A stretch of 64,000 nucleotides of DNA from Advenella sp. S44 (GTDB taxonomy: Bacteria; Pseudomonadota; Gammaproteobacteria; Burkholderiales; Burkholderiaceae_B). How positions within the stretch are numbered: position 1 is the stretch's first letter; each line of letters begins with the position of its first letter. The translations under genes and the position numbers were made by a program. Of this stretch, positions 8,286 through 18,506 are shown piece after piece. The notes under the pieces are model-generated. The model was not told where the DNA came from. It did not search any database and saw only the letters and a list, made by a program, of their open reading frames with translations. Location: positions 124,001-188,000 of the forward strand of contig NZ_NEXS01000009.1 in assembly GCF_002810445.1 (NCBI RefSeq), read 5' to 3'.

Positions 8286-9269
8286 ATGATGCAGGCCATC
8301 GCCCGCCTGAGCCAATTCGTTGGCAAGACATTTGTCATATGGGTATTGCTGTTTGCAATACTGGCTTTTTTCAACCCGACCAGCTATACATGGCTGGGTC
8401 AGTATATAGTTCCCCTGCTGGGGATTATCATGTTCGGTATGGGACTGACCATATCCAAAAAAGACTTTGCCGAGGTATTCAGACGCCCAGGCACGGTTGC
8501 CATCGGCGTGCTCGGACAGTTCATTATCATGCCCGGATTGGCATGGTTGCTGGCCACGGGCCTGAACTTGAGCCCTGAAGTGGCAGTCGGCGTTATTCTG
8601 GTCGGCTGCTGCCCGGGCGGCACTGCCTCCAACGTCATGACCTTTCTGGCTCGTGGCGATATCGCCCTCTCCGTGGCCATCACTTCAGTCACCACATTAC
8701 TGGCACCCATCGTCACGCCGGGGCTGATTTACCTGATGGCCAGCCAGTGGCTGGACGTGAGTGCGGCGGCCATGTTCTGGTCGATCGTACAAGTTGTGAT
8801 CCTGCCCATAGGATTGGGTCTGATCGCACAAACGGTACTCAAGGAAAAAGTGCAGGCTGGCGTCGCCGTGCTGCCGCTGGTCTCAGTTGTCGCCATTGTT
8901 GCCATCGTCGCAGCGGTCGTGGCAGGCAACCAGCAAAAAATAGCCACCAGTGGGCTGGAAATCTTTGCTGTCGTCATCTTGCATAATGGTCTGGGCCTAC
9001 TGCTGGGCTATTGGCTGGCAAAACTATCAGGCTTGAGTGTTGCCCAGCGCAAAACGCTGTCCATCGAGGTGGGCATGCAAAATTCCGGATTGGGCGCCGC
9101 ATTGGCAACCGCACACTTTTCGCCGGCAGCTGCTGTACCAAGCGCAATTTTCAGTGTCTGGCACAACATCACCGGACCCCTGGTAGCGACCCTGTACCAG
9201 CGCTTTAAGAACGATGAAGCGGGCTCCGGCACGCAAGCCGGCGACGACGAACCGAAACAGGTTGATTAG
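8286..9269 (+). CDS. Bile acid:sodium symporter (BASS) family transporter
   Basis: A 327-residue inner membrane protein with about nine or ten hydrophobic segments, of the BASS family of sodium-coupled organic anion carriers. Family marks are GMGLTISKKDF near residue 55, the GCCPGGTASNVMTFLARGD block near 115 (first discontinuous helix region) and EVGMQNSGLGAALA near 265 (second). The ATG at 8286 follows AAGGA and gives MMQAIARLSQF; upstream in-frame codons at 8175 are not needed. The substrate cannot be told from sequence: relatives carry bile acids, pantothenate or pyruvate-like acids. It has its own transcription unit after a terminator. A short charged tail ends the protein. Confidence 0.9.
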   Translation: MMQAIARLSQFVGKTFVIWVLLFAILAFFNPTSYTWLGQYIVPLLGIIMFGMGLTISKKDFAEVFRRPGTVAIGVLGQFIIMPGLAWLLATGLNLSPEVAVGVILVGCCPGGTASNVMTFLARGDIALSVAITSVTTLLAPIVTPGLIYLMASQWLDVSAAAMFWSIVQVVILPIGLGLIAQTVLKEKVQAGVAVLPLVSVVAIVAIVAAVVAGNQQKIATSGLEIFAVVILHNGLGLLLGYWLAKLSGLSVAQRKTLSIEVGMQNSGLGAALATAHFSPAAAVPSAIFSVWHNITGPLVATLYQRFKNDEAGSGTQAGDDEPKQVD

Positions 9270-9442
9270 GCGCCGACTCGCGACTAAGACACCATTGATG
9301 GAGGAACAAGACTGCTTCAAATGAGGTCTTGGCTTTCTTATCGTCGGAGGGCTCTCTTTGGCCGGTGTTGATATCGCCAAAGCGCAGGCTTGCCGGAACA
9401 CGGCCAGCCTGCTCGCCCTTTGTGAGGCCCGCAAGTGTACGC

Positions 9443-9868
9443 TTATGCGTCTTCAATAAGCCGCTTGCCAAGCACCAGCACCTCTGCCGGCTCGTAGCCC
9501 ATTGTCTGGTAAAACGACTGCACCGTGCTGTTATCCTGCCGAATCATCAACTGGACTTTCGGGCAGCCTTTGGCACGCAGTCTTTGCTCTGCCTGCAATA
9601 CCAATCTTTTCCCGATGCCCTGCGATTGATACTGTGGCACGACGCAAAGATAATAAATCCACCCGCGGTGCCCGTCATAGCCAGCCATCACCGAACCCAC
9701 CAGCTGGCCATCCTGCTGCGCCACCATAAACAACTCAGGCGCTTGCTGCAGCTTGCGATCGATATCTTTGTATGGGTCGTTCCAGGGACGCGTCAGGCCG
9801 CAGGCTTGCCACAACGCAATTATTTGCTCGGTATCATCGGGATGAAACTGTCTGATTTGAAGCTGCAT
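9443..9868 (-). CDS. ypeA: GNAT family acetyltransferase YpeA
   Basis: A 141-residue GNAT acetyltransferase very like E. coli YpeA, sharing LTRPWNDPYKDIDRK, VMAGYDGHRGWIYYL, the acetyl-CoA binding loop QSQGIGKRLV, and the end LGKRLIEDA. The substrate of YpeA is not known. It is 30 bases downstream of a small gene on the same strand (9899-10069), so the two are probably cotranscribed. Downstream, 9270-9442 separates it from the convergent transporter gene and holds nothing I recognise. Confidence 0.88.
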   Translation of the reverse strand: MQLQIRQFHPDDTEQIIALWQACGLTRPWNDPYKDIDRKLQQAPELFMVAQQDGQLVGSVMAGYDGHRGWIYYLCVVPQYQSQGIGKRLVLQAEQRLRAKGCPKVQLMIRQDNSTVQSFYQTMGYEPAEVLVLGKRLIEDA

Positions 9869-9898
9869 GATGCCTTTTGCGCGCGGGCGTTGGCTTGA

Positions 9899-10069
9899 TT
9901 ACCAACGTACGCGAGGTGGGTCTTTCCATTCGCTTGCCATGCCGGGCTTGCCTGACTGGCCCGCCAATAATTTTAATTGTTTGAACAAAGCCAGCGAAGC
10001 ACGTTCAAAATCAAATGGGCGATTGACGATACGGGATTTGACGCGTTCAGTTTTATTCAAGGTCGCCAC
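9899..10069 (-). CDS. Small conserved-looking protein of unknown function
   Basis: A 56-residue, basic, soluble protein (VATLNKTERVKSRIVNRPFD at the start; ends EWKDPPRVRW). I do not recognise a family. The case for it being real: an AGGAG ribosome binding site lies 7-8 bases before a GTG start at 10069, the composition is protein-like, and ypeA follows 30 bases later on the same strand. An in-frame ATG at 10087 exists but would place the ribosome site inside the gene. No signal peptide or membrane segment. Confidence 0.6.
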   Translation of the reverse strand: MATLNKTERVKSRIVNRPFDFERASLALFKQLKLLAGQSGKPGMASEWKDPPRVRW

Positions 10070-10523
10070 TGTTTTTCTCCTGTCCAACGTTATACAGTTG
10101 CCGATGACAATCGACGCAGCTGTTCACGATGTGCTGTCAACACCATTGCGTTGGGCACCGTTGTCCGGGTGCCTGGATAAGTGTGGTCAATATAGCATTG
10201 CAAACGTGACCGCATCAAGTCAGTTGCCGATAATATTTAGTCATTATCCTTATATCGTTATTCGCAATTTTTTATCGGCTACTGCCAGTGCTGCATCGGC
10301 GACAAACGACACGATATTGCTGCAGGGCCGGTTGCTTAACGTAGCGAATGCCGTGCTGCGACGCAACAGACGGCGCTGTTGTACATGGTAAGCCGTCAGC
10401 ACACGGCAGCGCCATACACTGCGGCGGCCAATCACAGTTGCAATACATATGGAAGCCGCAAATAACAGAGAACAATCCCTGGCCTTGCCTGTAACCTTCC
10501 GCGCAAAGGTCAGGCCCTCGGCT
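10070..10523. other. Gene-free stretch between ppk2 and the small gene
   Basis: About 450 bases without a convincing gene on either strand. It should contain the promoter for the small gene plus ypeA and the end of the ppk2 transcript. One TGTGGTCAA nonamer occurs at about 10183, the same sequence as one of the DnaA-like sites at 11741. Confidence 0.4.
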
Positions 10524-11417
10524 TTATGACTTTTTTGATTCCTGTTTCAGCTGCGCCTTATAGCCGGCCAGATTTTTCTGTTCTTCTTTTTCCAGCTCCG
10601 GATAACGCAAATCCAGCGATTGCAGTGTTTGCAACACGGCATCGGCCACAGCAAGCCGGGCATAGGGTTTATCGTTGCCCGGAATCACATACCAGGGGGC
10701 CGCTTCGCTTGCGGTGTGAATGATCGTTTGCTCGTAGGCGTCCATATACTCATCCCAGAACTTCCGCTCTTGCAGGTCTGCACTTTCAAATTTCCAGTTC
10801 TTCGCAGGGTTATCAAGCCGCTCCAGGAATCGTTGCTTCTGTTCTTGCGGCGAAATATGCAGGAAAAACTTCAGCACCTTGGTGCCGTTGCGGTCCATAT
10901 GCTTTTCGAAATTACAAATATCTTCAAAGCGTTCATCCCAGATCTTTTCAGTCAGGCAGGGTTTGGGCAAATGCTGGCCCTCAAGTATTTTGGGATGAAC
11001 ACGCACCACCAGTGTTTCCTCGTAATAAGAACGATTGAAAACCCCGATATTGCCGCGTTGTGGCAGGCGCTTGCTGGTACGCCACAAAAAATCATGACCC
11101 AGTTCTTCTTCCGATGGCCGCTTGAATGCATAAACTTCACAGCCCTGGGGATTGACACCAGATAACAGGTTCTTAATAGTCGAATCCTTGCCGGCGGCGT
11201 CCATGGCCTGAAAAATCAATAGCAAAGACCAGCGGTTATCCGCGTATAGCCTGTTTTGTAAATCTGCGATATCTTCCACATATTTTTGCAGTCGATTTTT
11301 TGCCGCTTTCTTGCCTGGCACAACATCAGGATCGGTGCTACATTTTTTCAGGCTGAACGTCTTGCCGTTATGGATACGGAATTGATCAGAAAAACCGACG
11401 TCGGGCAGTTCAGCCAT
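10524..11417 (-). CDS. ppk2: Polyphosphate kinase 2, class III-like
   Basis: A 297-residue PPK2 that moves phosphate between polyphosphate and nucleotides. Walker A is AMDAAGKDST at 71-80 and the Walker B region is IGVFNRSYYEETLVVRVHP, the form seen in class III enzymes, which can phosphorylate both AMP and ADP; the class is inferred from these motifs. The lid-region residues FKRPSEEELGHDFLWR also fit. The ATG at 11417 has a perfect AAGGAGA site; a frame open to 11630 adds no family sequence. A cluster of DnaA-box-like sites lies just upstream (11572-11749). The gene appears to be a single transcription unit. Confidence 0.93.
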   Translation of the reverse strand: MAELPDVGFSDQFRIHNGKTFSLKKCSTDPDVVPGKKAAKNRLQKYVEDIADLQNRLYADNRWSLLLIFQAMDAAGKDSTIKNLLSGVNPQGCEVYAFKRPSEEELGHDFLWRTSKRLPQRGNIGVFNRSYYEETLVVRVHPKILEGQHLPKPCLTEKIWDERFEDICNFEKHMDRNGTKVLKFFLHISPQEQKQRFLERLDNPAKNWKFESADLQERKFWDEYMDAYEQTIIHTASEAAPWYVIPGNDKPYARLAVADAVLQTLQSLDLRYPELEKEEQKNLAGYKAQLKQESKKS

Positions 11418-11571
11418 CAAAATCTCCTTAAGTATTGTGAAAAATATTATGAAAAGTAATGTAAAAAATTGTCCCTGCTGCGATGCTGGTTCGACTCTAT
11501 CGTAACATTCCCGACGCGTTCTCAGCCTTAGCAAGCAAAGCGTATTATGCAATCGGCGCACCCGACAGCGA

Positions 11572-11749
11572 TGTGGATAACAGTCGATGCTCAAAATGTG
11601 ATCAGAAATCGAAAAACGCCGTAATATCATACAGTTGTCAATGTTTTACAGAATTATTAAAATCCTATCCACATCATTCTCAACATATTCTGTTGATAAG
11701 CCACGGTTCTGTCCACACCGGGATAAAGTTGTGGGTAAGATGTGGTCAA
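11572..11749. promoter_or_regulatory. Cluster of five DnaA-box-like nonamers upstream of ppk2
   Basis: Compared with the DnaA box TTATCCACA: perfect match on the minus strand at 11572-11580 (TGTGGATAA); 8 of 9 at 11665-11673 (CTATCCACA, plus) and 11730-11738 (TGTGGGTAA, minus); 7 of 9 at 11709-11717 (CTGTCCACA, plus) and 11741-11749 (TGTGGTCAA, minus). An AT-rich stretch (11640-11665) lies between them. No dnaA, dnaN, parA or mnmG is near, so this is unlikely to be the chromosomal origin. It could titrate DnaA or let DnaA act on ppk2. The motif matches are seen; the function is inferred. Confidence 0.4.
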
Positions 11750-11773
11750 CGTGTGATTAAGTATTGAATAACT

Positions 11774-11977
11774 ATGGCAACCATAATCAAGCTGCTTTTG
11801 ATGGGGGTGATCCTGTTTTGGATCGGACGCTTTTTCAGTCCGGCGCTCAGTCGCCTGTGGGCAAGCAGCATTGGCGCAGGCTTTGGCTGGATCAGACAAA
11901 ATGGCTCCCTCATGATGCGCTGGGTGCTTATTGCCGCCCTGATGCTGGCTGCGCTTATTGCCTATCGCTGGCAATAA
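11774..11977 (+). CDS. Possible small membrane protein
   Basis: A 67-residue frame encoding two hydrophobic segments (about residues 5-24 and 47-64) joined by a short loop with WASSIGAGFGWIRQ. I do not recognise it. For: ATG start, a composition typical of small inner membrane proteins, position after a regulatory-looking region. Against: no clear ribosome binding site, and the other frames here are also open for a while. It is followed by a tandem repeat and then by the terminator shared with typA. Confidence 0.4.
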   Translation: MATIIKLLLMGVILFWIGRFFSPALSRLWASSIGAGFGWIRQNGSLMMRWVLIAALMLAALIAYRWQ

Positions 11978-12137
11978 ACGGCAATGCCAAACCCAGCCAT
12001 CATTGGTGCAATGGGCAAGCAAAACGAATGAACAGAAATAGAACAAGCGAACGGGATCGGCCGTCGATACAGCAAAGACATCATTGCGAGTTAACACGTG
12101 AAAGTCGTCGAACCACTCTATGCAGGCATTTCGCCAT

Positions 12138-12249
12138 CTCCGCCTCTCCGCCTCTCCGCCTCTCCGCCTCTCCGCCTCTAAGCTTCTAAGCTTCTAAGCT
12201 TCTAAGCTTCTCGGCTTCTCGGCTTCTGCGTTTCCGAGCTTCTGCGCTT
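12138..12249. repeat. Octamer tandem repeat, 14 units
   Basis: Fourteen consecutive 8-bp units in constant phase: CTCCGCCT five times (12138-12177), CTAAGCTT four times (12178-12209), CTCGGCTT twice (12210-12225), then CTGCGTTT, CCGAGCTT and CTGCGCTT. Identical variants lie in blocks, as expected from repeated slippage. The array lies between a possible small gene and the typA terminator and is not inside a recognised gene. Confidence 0.95.
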
Positions 12250-12280
12250 TTCAGTTCGGCGGCTCAGCGGCATGACCATC

Positions 12281-12315
12281 AAAAAAACCGTGCGCCGGTT
12301 ACACCGGGCACGGTT
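12281..12315 (-). terminator. Terminator of the rimP-typA operon
   Basis: On the minus strand an 8-bp outer stem (AACCGTGC at 12286-12293 with GCACGGTT at 12308-12315) and an inner CCGG/CCGG pair run into seven T residues (complement of 12281-12287). It lies about 50 bases after the typA stop. Confidence 0.8.
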
Positions 12316-12365
12316 CTTTGTAAGGTAACGACAGGCGCAAATGAAAAGGCCTGTCGACTATCTTA

Positions 12366-14186
12366 TCAGTTGCTTTCGCGTGCAGCACGTTTGCGTTCGT
12401 GCTCCAGCAGATAGCGCTTGCGCAGACGAATACTCTTTGGTGTGACTTCAACCAGTTCGTCTTCATCAATAAATTCGACCGCATACTCCAGATTCAGCTT
12501 GATGGGCGGCACCAGGCGCACGGCCTCGTCCGTGCCCGAGGCGCGTACGTTGGTCAGCTGTTTGCCTTTAATCGGATTTACCACCAGATCATTATCACGA
12601 CTGTGAATACCGATGATCATGCCTTCGTATAGCGCCTCGCCGGGAGACACAAACATGCGGCCACGGTCCTGCAGTTTCCACAAGGCATAGGCCACCGCAT
12701 CGCCGTTGTCCTGGCTGATCAGTACGCCATTACGGCGCTCGCCGATGCTACCTTCGCGCACAGGTGCATATTCATCAAAGATATGACTCATCAGGCCAGT
12801 ACCACGCGTCATGGAAAGGAATTCGCTCTGAAAGCCAATCAGGCCACGTGCGGGAATACGATATTCCATGCGCGTGCGACCACGCCCATCCGATTGCATA
12901 TCCAGCAACTCACCCTTGCGGCGGCCCAGCTCTTCCATTACACCGCCTTGGTGATCATCTTCCAGATCAACCGTCAGCAGTTCCATAGGCTCATGGCGCA
13001 CGCCGTCGATTTCCCTGTAGACCACACGCGGACGTGAAACGGCAAGTTCGTATCCTTCGCGACGCATATTCTCAAGCAAGATTGTCAGATGCAATTCACC
13101 ACGACCCGATACTTCAAACACCGTATCATCGCCGGTCTCTCGAACACGTAAAGCAACGTTCGATTTGAGTTCCAGATTCAGGCGGTCCCGGATCTGGCGG
13201 CTGGTCACGAACTTGCCTTCACGACCAGCCAAAGGCGAGGTATTGACCATAAAATTCATGGTCAGCGTTGGCTCATCAATCTTGAGCATGGGCAACGGTT
13301 CCGGATGGTTGGGATCACACAAGGTGCAACCAATGCCTATTTCTTCGATTCCGTTGATCAGCACGATGTCGCCGGCGTCGGCGCTCTCCACCTGTTCACG
13401 TTCCAGGCCCTTGAATTTCAAGACCTGGTTGACACGGCCCTTGCTTTGCTCGCCGTCTTCACCAAAACGTACCAGGACTTCCTGACCCGGACGGATTCTG
13501 CCACGATTGATACGGCCCACGCCAATCTTGCCGACGTAGCTGTTGTAGTCAAGTGAAATGATCTGCAACTGCAGCGGCGCTTCCTTGTCGTCGTTGCGCT
13601 GCGGGACATGCTCCAGAATAGCGTCAAACAGCGGGCGCATATCGCCATCACGAACGTCATCGGTCAGGCCGGCGTAACCACTCAGGCCCGAAGCGTAAAC
13701 GATCGGGAAATCAAGCTGTTCTTCTGTGGCGCCAAGTTTGTCAAACAGATCGAAGGTGGTGTCGATAACGAAATTCGGACGCGCGCCGGGGCGGTCAATT
13801 TTATTGACAACAACAATCGGCTTCAGACCAAGGGCCAGCGCCTTCTTGGTCACAAAACGCGTTTGCGGCATAGGGCCTTCAACGGCATCGACCAGCAAGA
13901 GCACGCCGTCAACCATGGACAACACCCGTTCTACTTCACCGCCGAAGTCGGCGTGCCCGGGCGTATCGATAATATTGATATGCGTGCCTTCATATTCGAC
14001 GGCACAGTTTTTGGACAGAATCGTAATACCACGTTCCTTCTCGATATCGTTCGAGTCCATAACGCGTTCTGCAACCGCCTGGTTGTCACGAAACGTACCA
14101 GATTGGCGTAATAGCTGATCGACCAGCGTTGTTTTTCCATGGTCAACGTGCGCAATAATCGCAACGTTACGGAGCGCTCGGCTCAT
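12366..14186 (-). CDS. typA: GTPase TypA/BipA, ribosome-associated translational GTPase
   Basis: A 606-residue GTPase related to EF-G and LepA that helps ribosome assembly and growth under stress. G motifs are visible: [10 protein letters not shown] (G1, residues 12-21), RGITI (switch I), [14 protein letters not shown] (G3) and NKIDRPGA (G4). The C-terminal domain has the BipA-specific stretches [20 protein letters not shown] and [18 protein letters not shown]. Its ATG overlaps the truB stop by 4 bases (ATGA), so it is the last gene of the operon, before a strong terminator. Length matches the family. Confidence 0.97.
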   Translation of the reverse strand: MSRALRNVAIIAHVDHGKTTLVDQLLRQSGTFRDNQAVAERVMDSNDIEKERGITILSKNCAVEYEGTHINIIDTPGHADFGGEVERVLSMVDGVLLLVDAVEGPMPQTRFVTKKALALGLKPIVVVNKIDRPGARPNFVIDTTFDLFDKLGATEEQLDFPIVYASGLSGYAGLTDDVRDGDMRPLFDAILEHVPQRNDDKEAPLQLQIISLDYNSYVGKIGVGRINRGRIRPGQEVLVRFGEDGEQSKGRVNQVLKFKGLEREQVESADAGDIVLINGIEEIGIGCTLCDPNHPEPLPMLKIDEPTLTMNFMVNTSPLAGREGKFVTSRQIRDRLNLELKSNVALRVRETGDDTVFEVSGRGELHLTILLENMRREGYELAVSRPRVVYREIDGVRHEPMELLTVDLEDDHQGGVMEELGRRKGELLDMQSDGRGRTRMEYRIPARGLIGFQSEFLSMTRGTGLMSHIFDEYAPVREGSIGERRNGVLISQDNGDAVAYALWKLQDRGRMFVSPGEALYEGMIIGIHSRDNDLVVNPIKGKQLTNVRASGTDEAVRLVPPIKLNLEYAVEFIDEDELVEVTPKSIRLRKRYLLEHERKRAARESN

Positions 14187-14941
14187 AATGTATCTTCCTT
14201 TTGTCGTATATTGGACGGCAGCAAGCCATCCGGTATTTCATTCAGCGGTATCAGGGGGGTCAGCCTGTTATCCATATCTTGGAGCTGGTCTATCGTCGTG
14301 GCGCGGGCCAGATCAAACGGCCCGACACGGGTCCTGCGCAAAGCGGTCAGATGCGCGAAGCAGCCCAGCGCCCGACCGATATCCTGGGCCAGTGTCCGGA
14401 TATACGTTCCCTTGCTGCAGTCAACAGCCAGCACCATCGATGTTTCATCCAGGGCATGCACCTGCAGCTGATGAATGACAACGCTGCGTGGCTCCCTTTC
14501 CAGTACGATTCCCTGACGGGCATATTCATAAAGCGGTCGCCCGTCCCGCTTGAGCGCCGAATGCATAGGTGGAATCTGTTGTATTGAACCGCGAAACTGT
14601 GGCAATACCCTGTCTATTTTCTCACGCGTGACCGATTCCGGTGTCAGCTGTGTCTGCTGGACAACGGCGCCAGTCAGATCGCCTGAATCCGTCTCAGATC
14701 CAAACTGCAATGTCGCGATGTAGGACTTGTCTGCATCCAGCATGGTCCCGCAAATTTTTGTTGCCTTGCCAAAACAGCACACCAGCAGGCCGGTGGCAAA
14801 TGGATCCAGCGTTCCGGTGTGACCGCCTTTTTTTGCATCCAGCATGCGGCGAACGCGCTGCAACGACTGGTTGCTGGAATAGCCAAATTGCTTGTCCAGC
14901 AAAAGGACGCCGTCGATTTCCTGCCCGCGTTTTCTTCCCAT
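14183..14941 (-). CDS. truB: tRNA pseudouridine-55 synthase TruB
   Basis: A 252-residue pseudouridine synthase that modifies U55 in the T-loop of tRNAs. The catalytic Asp is in the motif [15 protein letters not shown] near residue 42. Further marks are GGVLL-like start ([16 protein letters not shown]), [15 protein letters not shown], and [20 protein letters not shown]. It lacks the extra C-terminal PUA-like part of longer (about 310) enterobacterial forms, as is usual for several Burkholderiales. It follows rbfA by 14 bases and overlaps typA. Confidence 0.96.
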   Translation of the reverse strand: MGRKRGQEIDGVLLLDKQFGYSSNQSLQRVRRMLDAKKGGHTGTLDPFATGLLVCCFGKATKICGTMLDADKSYIATLQFGSETDSGDLTGAVVQQTQLTPESVTREKIDRVLPQFRGSIQQIPPMHSALKRDGRPLYEYARQGIVLEREPRSVVIHQLQVHALDETSMVLAVDCSKGTYIRTLAQDIGRALGCFAHLTALRRTRVGPFDLARATTIDQLQDMDNRLTPLIPLNEIPDGLLPSNIRQKEDTL

Positions 14942-14955
14942 CGGCTGCCCTGATA

Positions 14956-15366
14956 TTACTTGCGATCGTCTTTGGTGTCCGGCAGCGGATCGACGCTTTC
15001 CGGATAGTCTTCCGGCCGGTTGGCGCGGTCTATCAGTTGGGTCATTTCGATCCCGCGCGCCAGTTGATCATCATGAAAAAAACGCAACGTCGGGACAGTA
15101 TGGATATGCAACATTTTGAACAACAAAGAATGCAGCCAGCCTGCTTTTTCATTAAGCAATGCCGCTGCCGTTTCCGGCTCGGCGCCAAGTACGGTAAACC
15201 ATACTTTGGCGTGGGCATAGTCAGCCGATAAATCCACGCCGGTCAGCGTAATCAGACCCGAGCGTGATATATCGAACTCACGCTGAATCAACACTGCCAG
15301 ATCTTTCTGGATCTGCTCGGCCAGACGTACGTTCCGGTTGGCCCCGGAGGATTTATGACGGTTCAT
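14956..15366 (-). CDS. rbfA: 30S ribosome-binding factor RbfA
   Basis: A 136-residue KH-fold protein needed for maturation of the 5' end of 16S rRNA and for growth in the cold. Family features: the early [17 protein letters not shown] helix, [21 protein letters not shown] strand region, and the C-terminal [22 protein letters not shown] segment. A short acidic and basic tail follows. It begins 6 bases after infB in the usual infB-rbfA-truB order. Confidence 0.95.
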   Translation of the reverse strand: MNRHKSSGANRNVRLAEQIQKDLAVLIQREFDISRSGLITLTGVDLSADYAHAKVWFTVLGAEPETAAALLNEKAGWLHSLLFKMLHIHTVPTLRFFHDDQLARGIEMTQLIDRANRPEDYPESVDPLPDTKDDRK

Positions 15367-15372
15367 AATAAT

Positions 15373-18339
15373 TTACAGTGAACGTGCAATTTCTTTGATT
15401 TCAAAAATTTCAAGCTGGTCGCCAACTTCGATATCGGAGTTGTTGCGCAGCGTGATACCGCAATCGAAGCCGGACTTGACTTCCTTGACGTCGTCCTTGA
15501 AGCGCTTGAGCGAATCAAGATATCCGGTCCAATGGACAACGTTGTTGCGCAGCAAGCGTACCTGCGAATCGCGACGGACCACACCTTCGGTGACCATACA
15601 ACCGGCCACTTTACCGATACGGGAGATACTGTAGACCTCGCGGATTTCGACCATACCAATGACCTCTTCACGCTCTTCAGGTGCCAGCATGCCGGACATC
15701 GCATTGCGAACGTCATCGACAGCATCGTAAATGATGTTGTAGTAGCGAACGTCAATATCGTTGGTCTCGGCCAGTTTCTTGGTGCTCTGATCTGCCCGGA
15801 CATTAAACCCGATCACAACCGCATTCGATGCAATGGCCAGGTTAATATCGCTTTCGGTAATGCCACCCACGGCCGCATGTACAACCTGCACACGCACTTC
15901 GTCGGTTGACAGTTTGGTCAGTGACTGCACCAGCGCTTCCTGAGAACCCTGGACATCGGTCTTGACAATCAGAGACAGGGTCTGCATGCCTTCGCCGATA
16001 TTGTCGAACATGGACTCCAGTTTTGCTGCCTGCTGTCTGGCCAGTTTGACATCCCGGAACTTGCCTTGACGGAACAGCGCGATCTCGCGCGCCTTGCGCT
16101 CGTCAACCAGAACCAGAACCTCATCACCGGCCTGTGGTACTTCCGTCAAGCCCTGGATTTCGACTGGAATGGAAGGACCGGCTTTGGTAATCGGCTTGCC
16201 GTTTTCATCCAGCATGGCGCGCACGCGGCCAAAGCTTGCGCCAGCCAGCAATGCATCGCCACGATTCAGCGTACCGCTTTGCACCAGAATGGTGGCAACC
16301 GGACCGCGACCTTTGTCCAGACGCGCTTCGATCACGATACCTTTGGCAGGTGCATCAACCGGCGCCTTCAGTTCAAGAATTTCTGCCTGAAGCAAGACGT
16401 TTTCCAGCAATTCGTCGATGCCCTTCCCTGTTTTGGCCGAAACCGGCACAAAGGGAACGTCACCGCCATATTCCTCGGGAACCACTTCTTCAGTGACCAG
16501 TTCCTGCTTGACGCGCTCCGGATTGGCTTCGGGCTTGTCGGTCTTGTTAACGGCGACAACCATGGGCACACCCGCCGCTTTGGCGTGGTGAATCGCCTCT
16601 TTGGTTTGTGGCATCACGCCGTCATCGGCAGCCACAACCAGAATGACGATGTCGGTCGCCTTGGCACCGCGGGCACGCATGGCGGTAAACGCCTCGTGGC
16701 CTGGCGTGTCCAGGAATGTGACCATGCCGCCTTCGGTCTGGACATGATAGGCGCCAATATGTTGCGTAATGCCGCCAGCTTCGCCAGAAGCCACTTTGGC
16801 ACGGCGAATGTAATCGAGCAGTGAGGTTTTACCATGGTCAACGTGCCCCATGACAGTCACCACCGGTGCGCGCGGATGCAACTCTGCGTCCGACCCGGTG
16901 TCGCCGATATCCAGGAAGGCTTCGGGATCGTCCAGCTTGGCGGCAATTGCATGATGGCCCAGCTCTTCGACGACGATCATGGCTGTTTCCTGATCCAAAA
17001 CTTGGTTGATCGTGACCATTTGACCCAATTTCATGAGTTCTTTGATCACTTCAGCTGCCTTGACTGACATTTTATGGGCCAGGTCGGCCACTGTAATCGT
17101 CTCGGGCACATGAACTTCACGCGCAATAAATTCTGGGGTGGAAGGCTGGTGCACCTGGGCATGCTGATGCTTATTGCGACCGCGTGATCCACCACGACCA
17201 CCGGAAGAGCGCCAGCCGTCTTCCTTGCCGGCAGGACCGGCACGTTTTTCGGCAACGGCCTTTTTCCCGCGAGACTGTTCATCAGACCATTTCTTGTCTG
17301 TTTCACCAGCCTTGTGCGCACCAGGCGCGGCCAGGGTTTTGACGTCTTTCTTCACGGCTTTTTTCGCCGCGTCAGTGCCTTCGGCAGTCGGCGTAGCACG
17401 CAATACTTTACGCGGCTTGTTCAGCATGTCGCGCAGGGCGGCAGCCTCGGCTTCTGCCTGGCGCCGCGCTTCGTCGCGACGGGCATCGGCTGCTTCGCTG
17501 CGCACCGGTGCAGGTTTACGCGCAGCCCCGGCACGCGAGGTGTCTGGCTGGCGTGGTTTGGCCTGCTCTGTGCGCGCCGCTTCTGGTTTGGCCTGATCGC
17601 GCGCGCTCGTATTGCGGGCCTCGGTCTGCGCCCCAGAAGCCGGCGATGGCGTTGGCGCCGCAGCAGCGGTTTTTGAAGCCGCTGGCGCTGCTGTATCCGC
17701 AGGCTGGGCAGGCTTTGTTTCCGCAGCCGGCGCAGACGCCGATATCGCCCCAGTTGCCGGCGTCTCTGTTGTGACGGCAGGCTTGGCATCGGTTTCGGCT
17801 TTTGCCTTTTCTTCCGGCTGTGGTTCCGGCGCTTTTTCGCTGACCGAAGGCTGGGCCGGCTCAGGCTGAGCTGCAGGTTCTACGCTGGTCGCTGCGGGCG
17901 CCGGCGATGCTTGAGCTTGAGCGGGGGCAGCAGGAGTATCCTGGGTCTGAGCAACAGCAGGTGTCGCAGCCTGCTCGGCACCGGCAACGGCTGCAGCTTC
18001 ATTGGCTTGAGGCGCATCGATTGCCTCGGGCTTGCCCTCATTGACATCCCGTTTGACGAACACGCGCTTTTTGCGCACTTCAACCTGGATTGTGCGGGAA
18101 CGACCGGAGCCATCCGCCTGACGGATCTCTGACGTTTCACGGCGGGTCACGGTGATTTTTTTTCCATCTTTTGCACCATGCGCGCGACGCAATGAGTCCA
18201 GAAGTTTCGCTTTATCGCTTTCGGTCACGACATCTTCCACCGATTTCAGATTCACGCCAGCCGAGCGAAGCTGTTCAAGCAACACATTCGCTGGCATTTT
18301 GAGTTCGACGGCAAACTGGTTTACGGTATTACTGGGCAT
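15373..18339 (-). CDS. infB: Translation initiation factor IF-2
   Basis: A 988-residue initiation factor that brings fMet-tRNA to the 30S subunit. The N-terminus has an IF2-N module ([20 protein letters not shown]), then a long Ala/Pro/Glu/Lys-rich linker (about 90-380), a second IF2-N module near 400-470, and the G domain with GHVDHGKT near residue 497, DTPGHEAF and NKTDKPEA, followed by domains II-IV. The ATG at 18339 is chosen because it starts the family N-terminus; a frame extends to 18369. It lies 168 bases downstream of nusA, a gap with no gene. The initiator tRNA it recognises is encoded at 23797. Confidence 0.97.
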   Translation of the reverse strand: MPSNTVNQFAVELKMPANVLLEQLRSAGVNLKSVEDVVTESDKAKLLDSLRRAHGAKDGKKITVTRRETSEIRQADGSGRSRTIQVEVRKKRVFVKRDVNEGKPEAIDAPQANEAAAVAGAEQAATPAVAQTQDTPAAPAQAQASPAPAATSVEPAAQPEPAQPSVSEKAPEPQPEEKAKAETDAKPAVTTETPATGAISASAPAAETKPAQPADTAAPAASKTAAAAPTPSPASGAQTEARNTSARDQAKPEAARTEQAKPRQPDTSRAGAARKPAPVRSEAADARRDEARRQAEAEAAALRDMLNKPRKVLRATPTAEGTDAAKKAVKKDVKTLAAPGAHKAGETDKKWSDEQSRGKKAVAEKRAGPAGKEDGWRSSGGRGGSRGRNKHQHAQVHQPSTPEFIAREVHVPETITVADLAHKMSVKAAEVIKELMKLGQMVTINQVLDQETAMIVVEELGHHAIAAKLDDPEAFLDIGDTGSDAELHPRAPVVTVMGHVDHGKTSLLDYIRRAKVASGEAGGITQHIGAYHVQTEGGMVTFLDTPGHEAFTAMRARGAKATDIVILVVAADDGVMPQTKEAIHHAKAAGVPMVVAVNKTDKPEANPERVKQELVTEEVVPEEYGGDVPFVPVSAKTGKGIDELLENVLLQAEILELKAPVDAPAKGIVIEARLDKGRGPVATILVQSGTLNRGDALLAGASFGRVRAMLDENGKPITKAGPSIPVEIQGLTEVPQAGDEVLVLVDERKAREIALFRQGKFRDVKLARQQAAKLESMFDNIGEGMQTLSLIVKTDVQGSQEALVQSLTKLSTDEVRVQVVHAAVGGITESDINLAIASNAVVIGFNVRADQSTKKLAETNDIDVRYYNIIYDAVDDVRNAMSGMLAPEEREEVIGMVEIREVYSISRIGKVAGCMVTEGVVRRDSQVRLLRNNVVHWTGYLDSLKRFKDDVKEVKSGFDCGITLRNNSDIEVGDQLEIFEIKEIARSL

Positions 18340-18506
18340 TAAGTTCTCTCTTCCCTTACAACGTTTCAATAACTGGCTGATGGCCGCTGACCAAAGTGTG
18401 AGCTTCGTTCTTCAGGGCTGGATCGACAAAGCCGCTGCGCTTGTGTGCGTCAATTGCACGGCGGCCAACCGTGCAACAACACATACCGGGGCAGTTCACC
18501 CTGTAA

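Noticed and set aside
9270-9442. Possible pseudogene read on the minus strand (about 60 codons after ypeA)
   Set aside because: An open frame passes through, but it has no start signal and I cannot name a family; kept as plain intergenic DNA.
11572-11749. Chromosomal origin of replication
   Set aside because: None of dnaA, dnaN, rpmH, mnmG or par genes are within 12 kb; I keep only the DnaA-like cluster as an observation.
12138-12249. CRISPR or coding repeat
   Set aside because: 8-bp units without spacers; the frame through it (11764-12189) lacks protein-like sequence.
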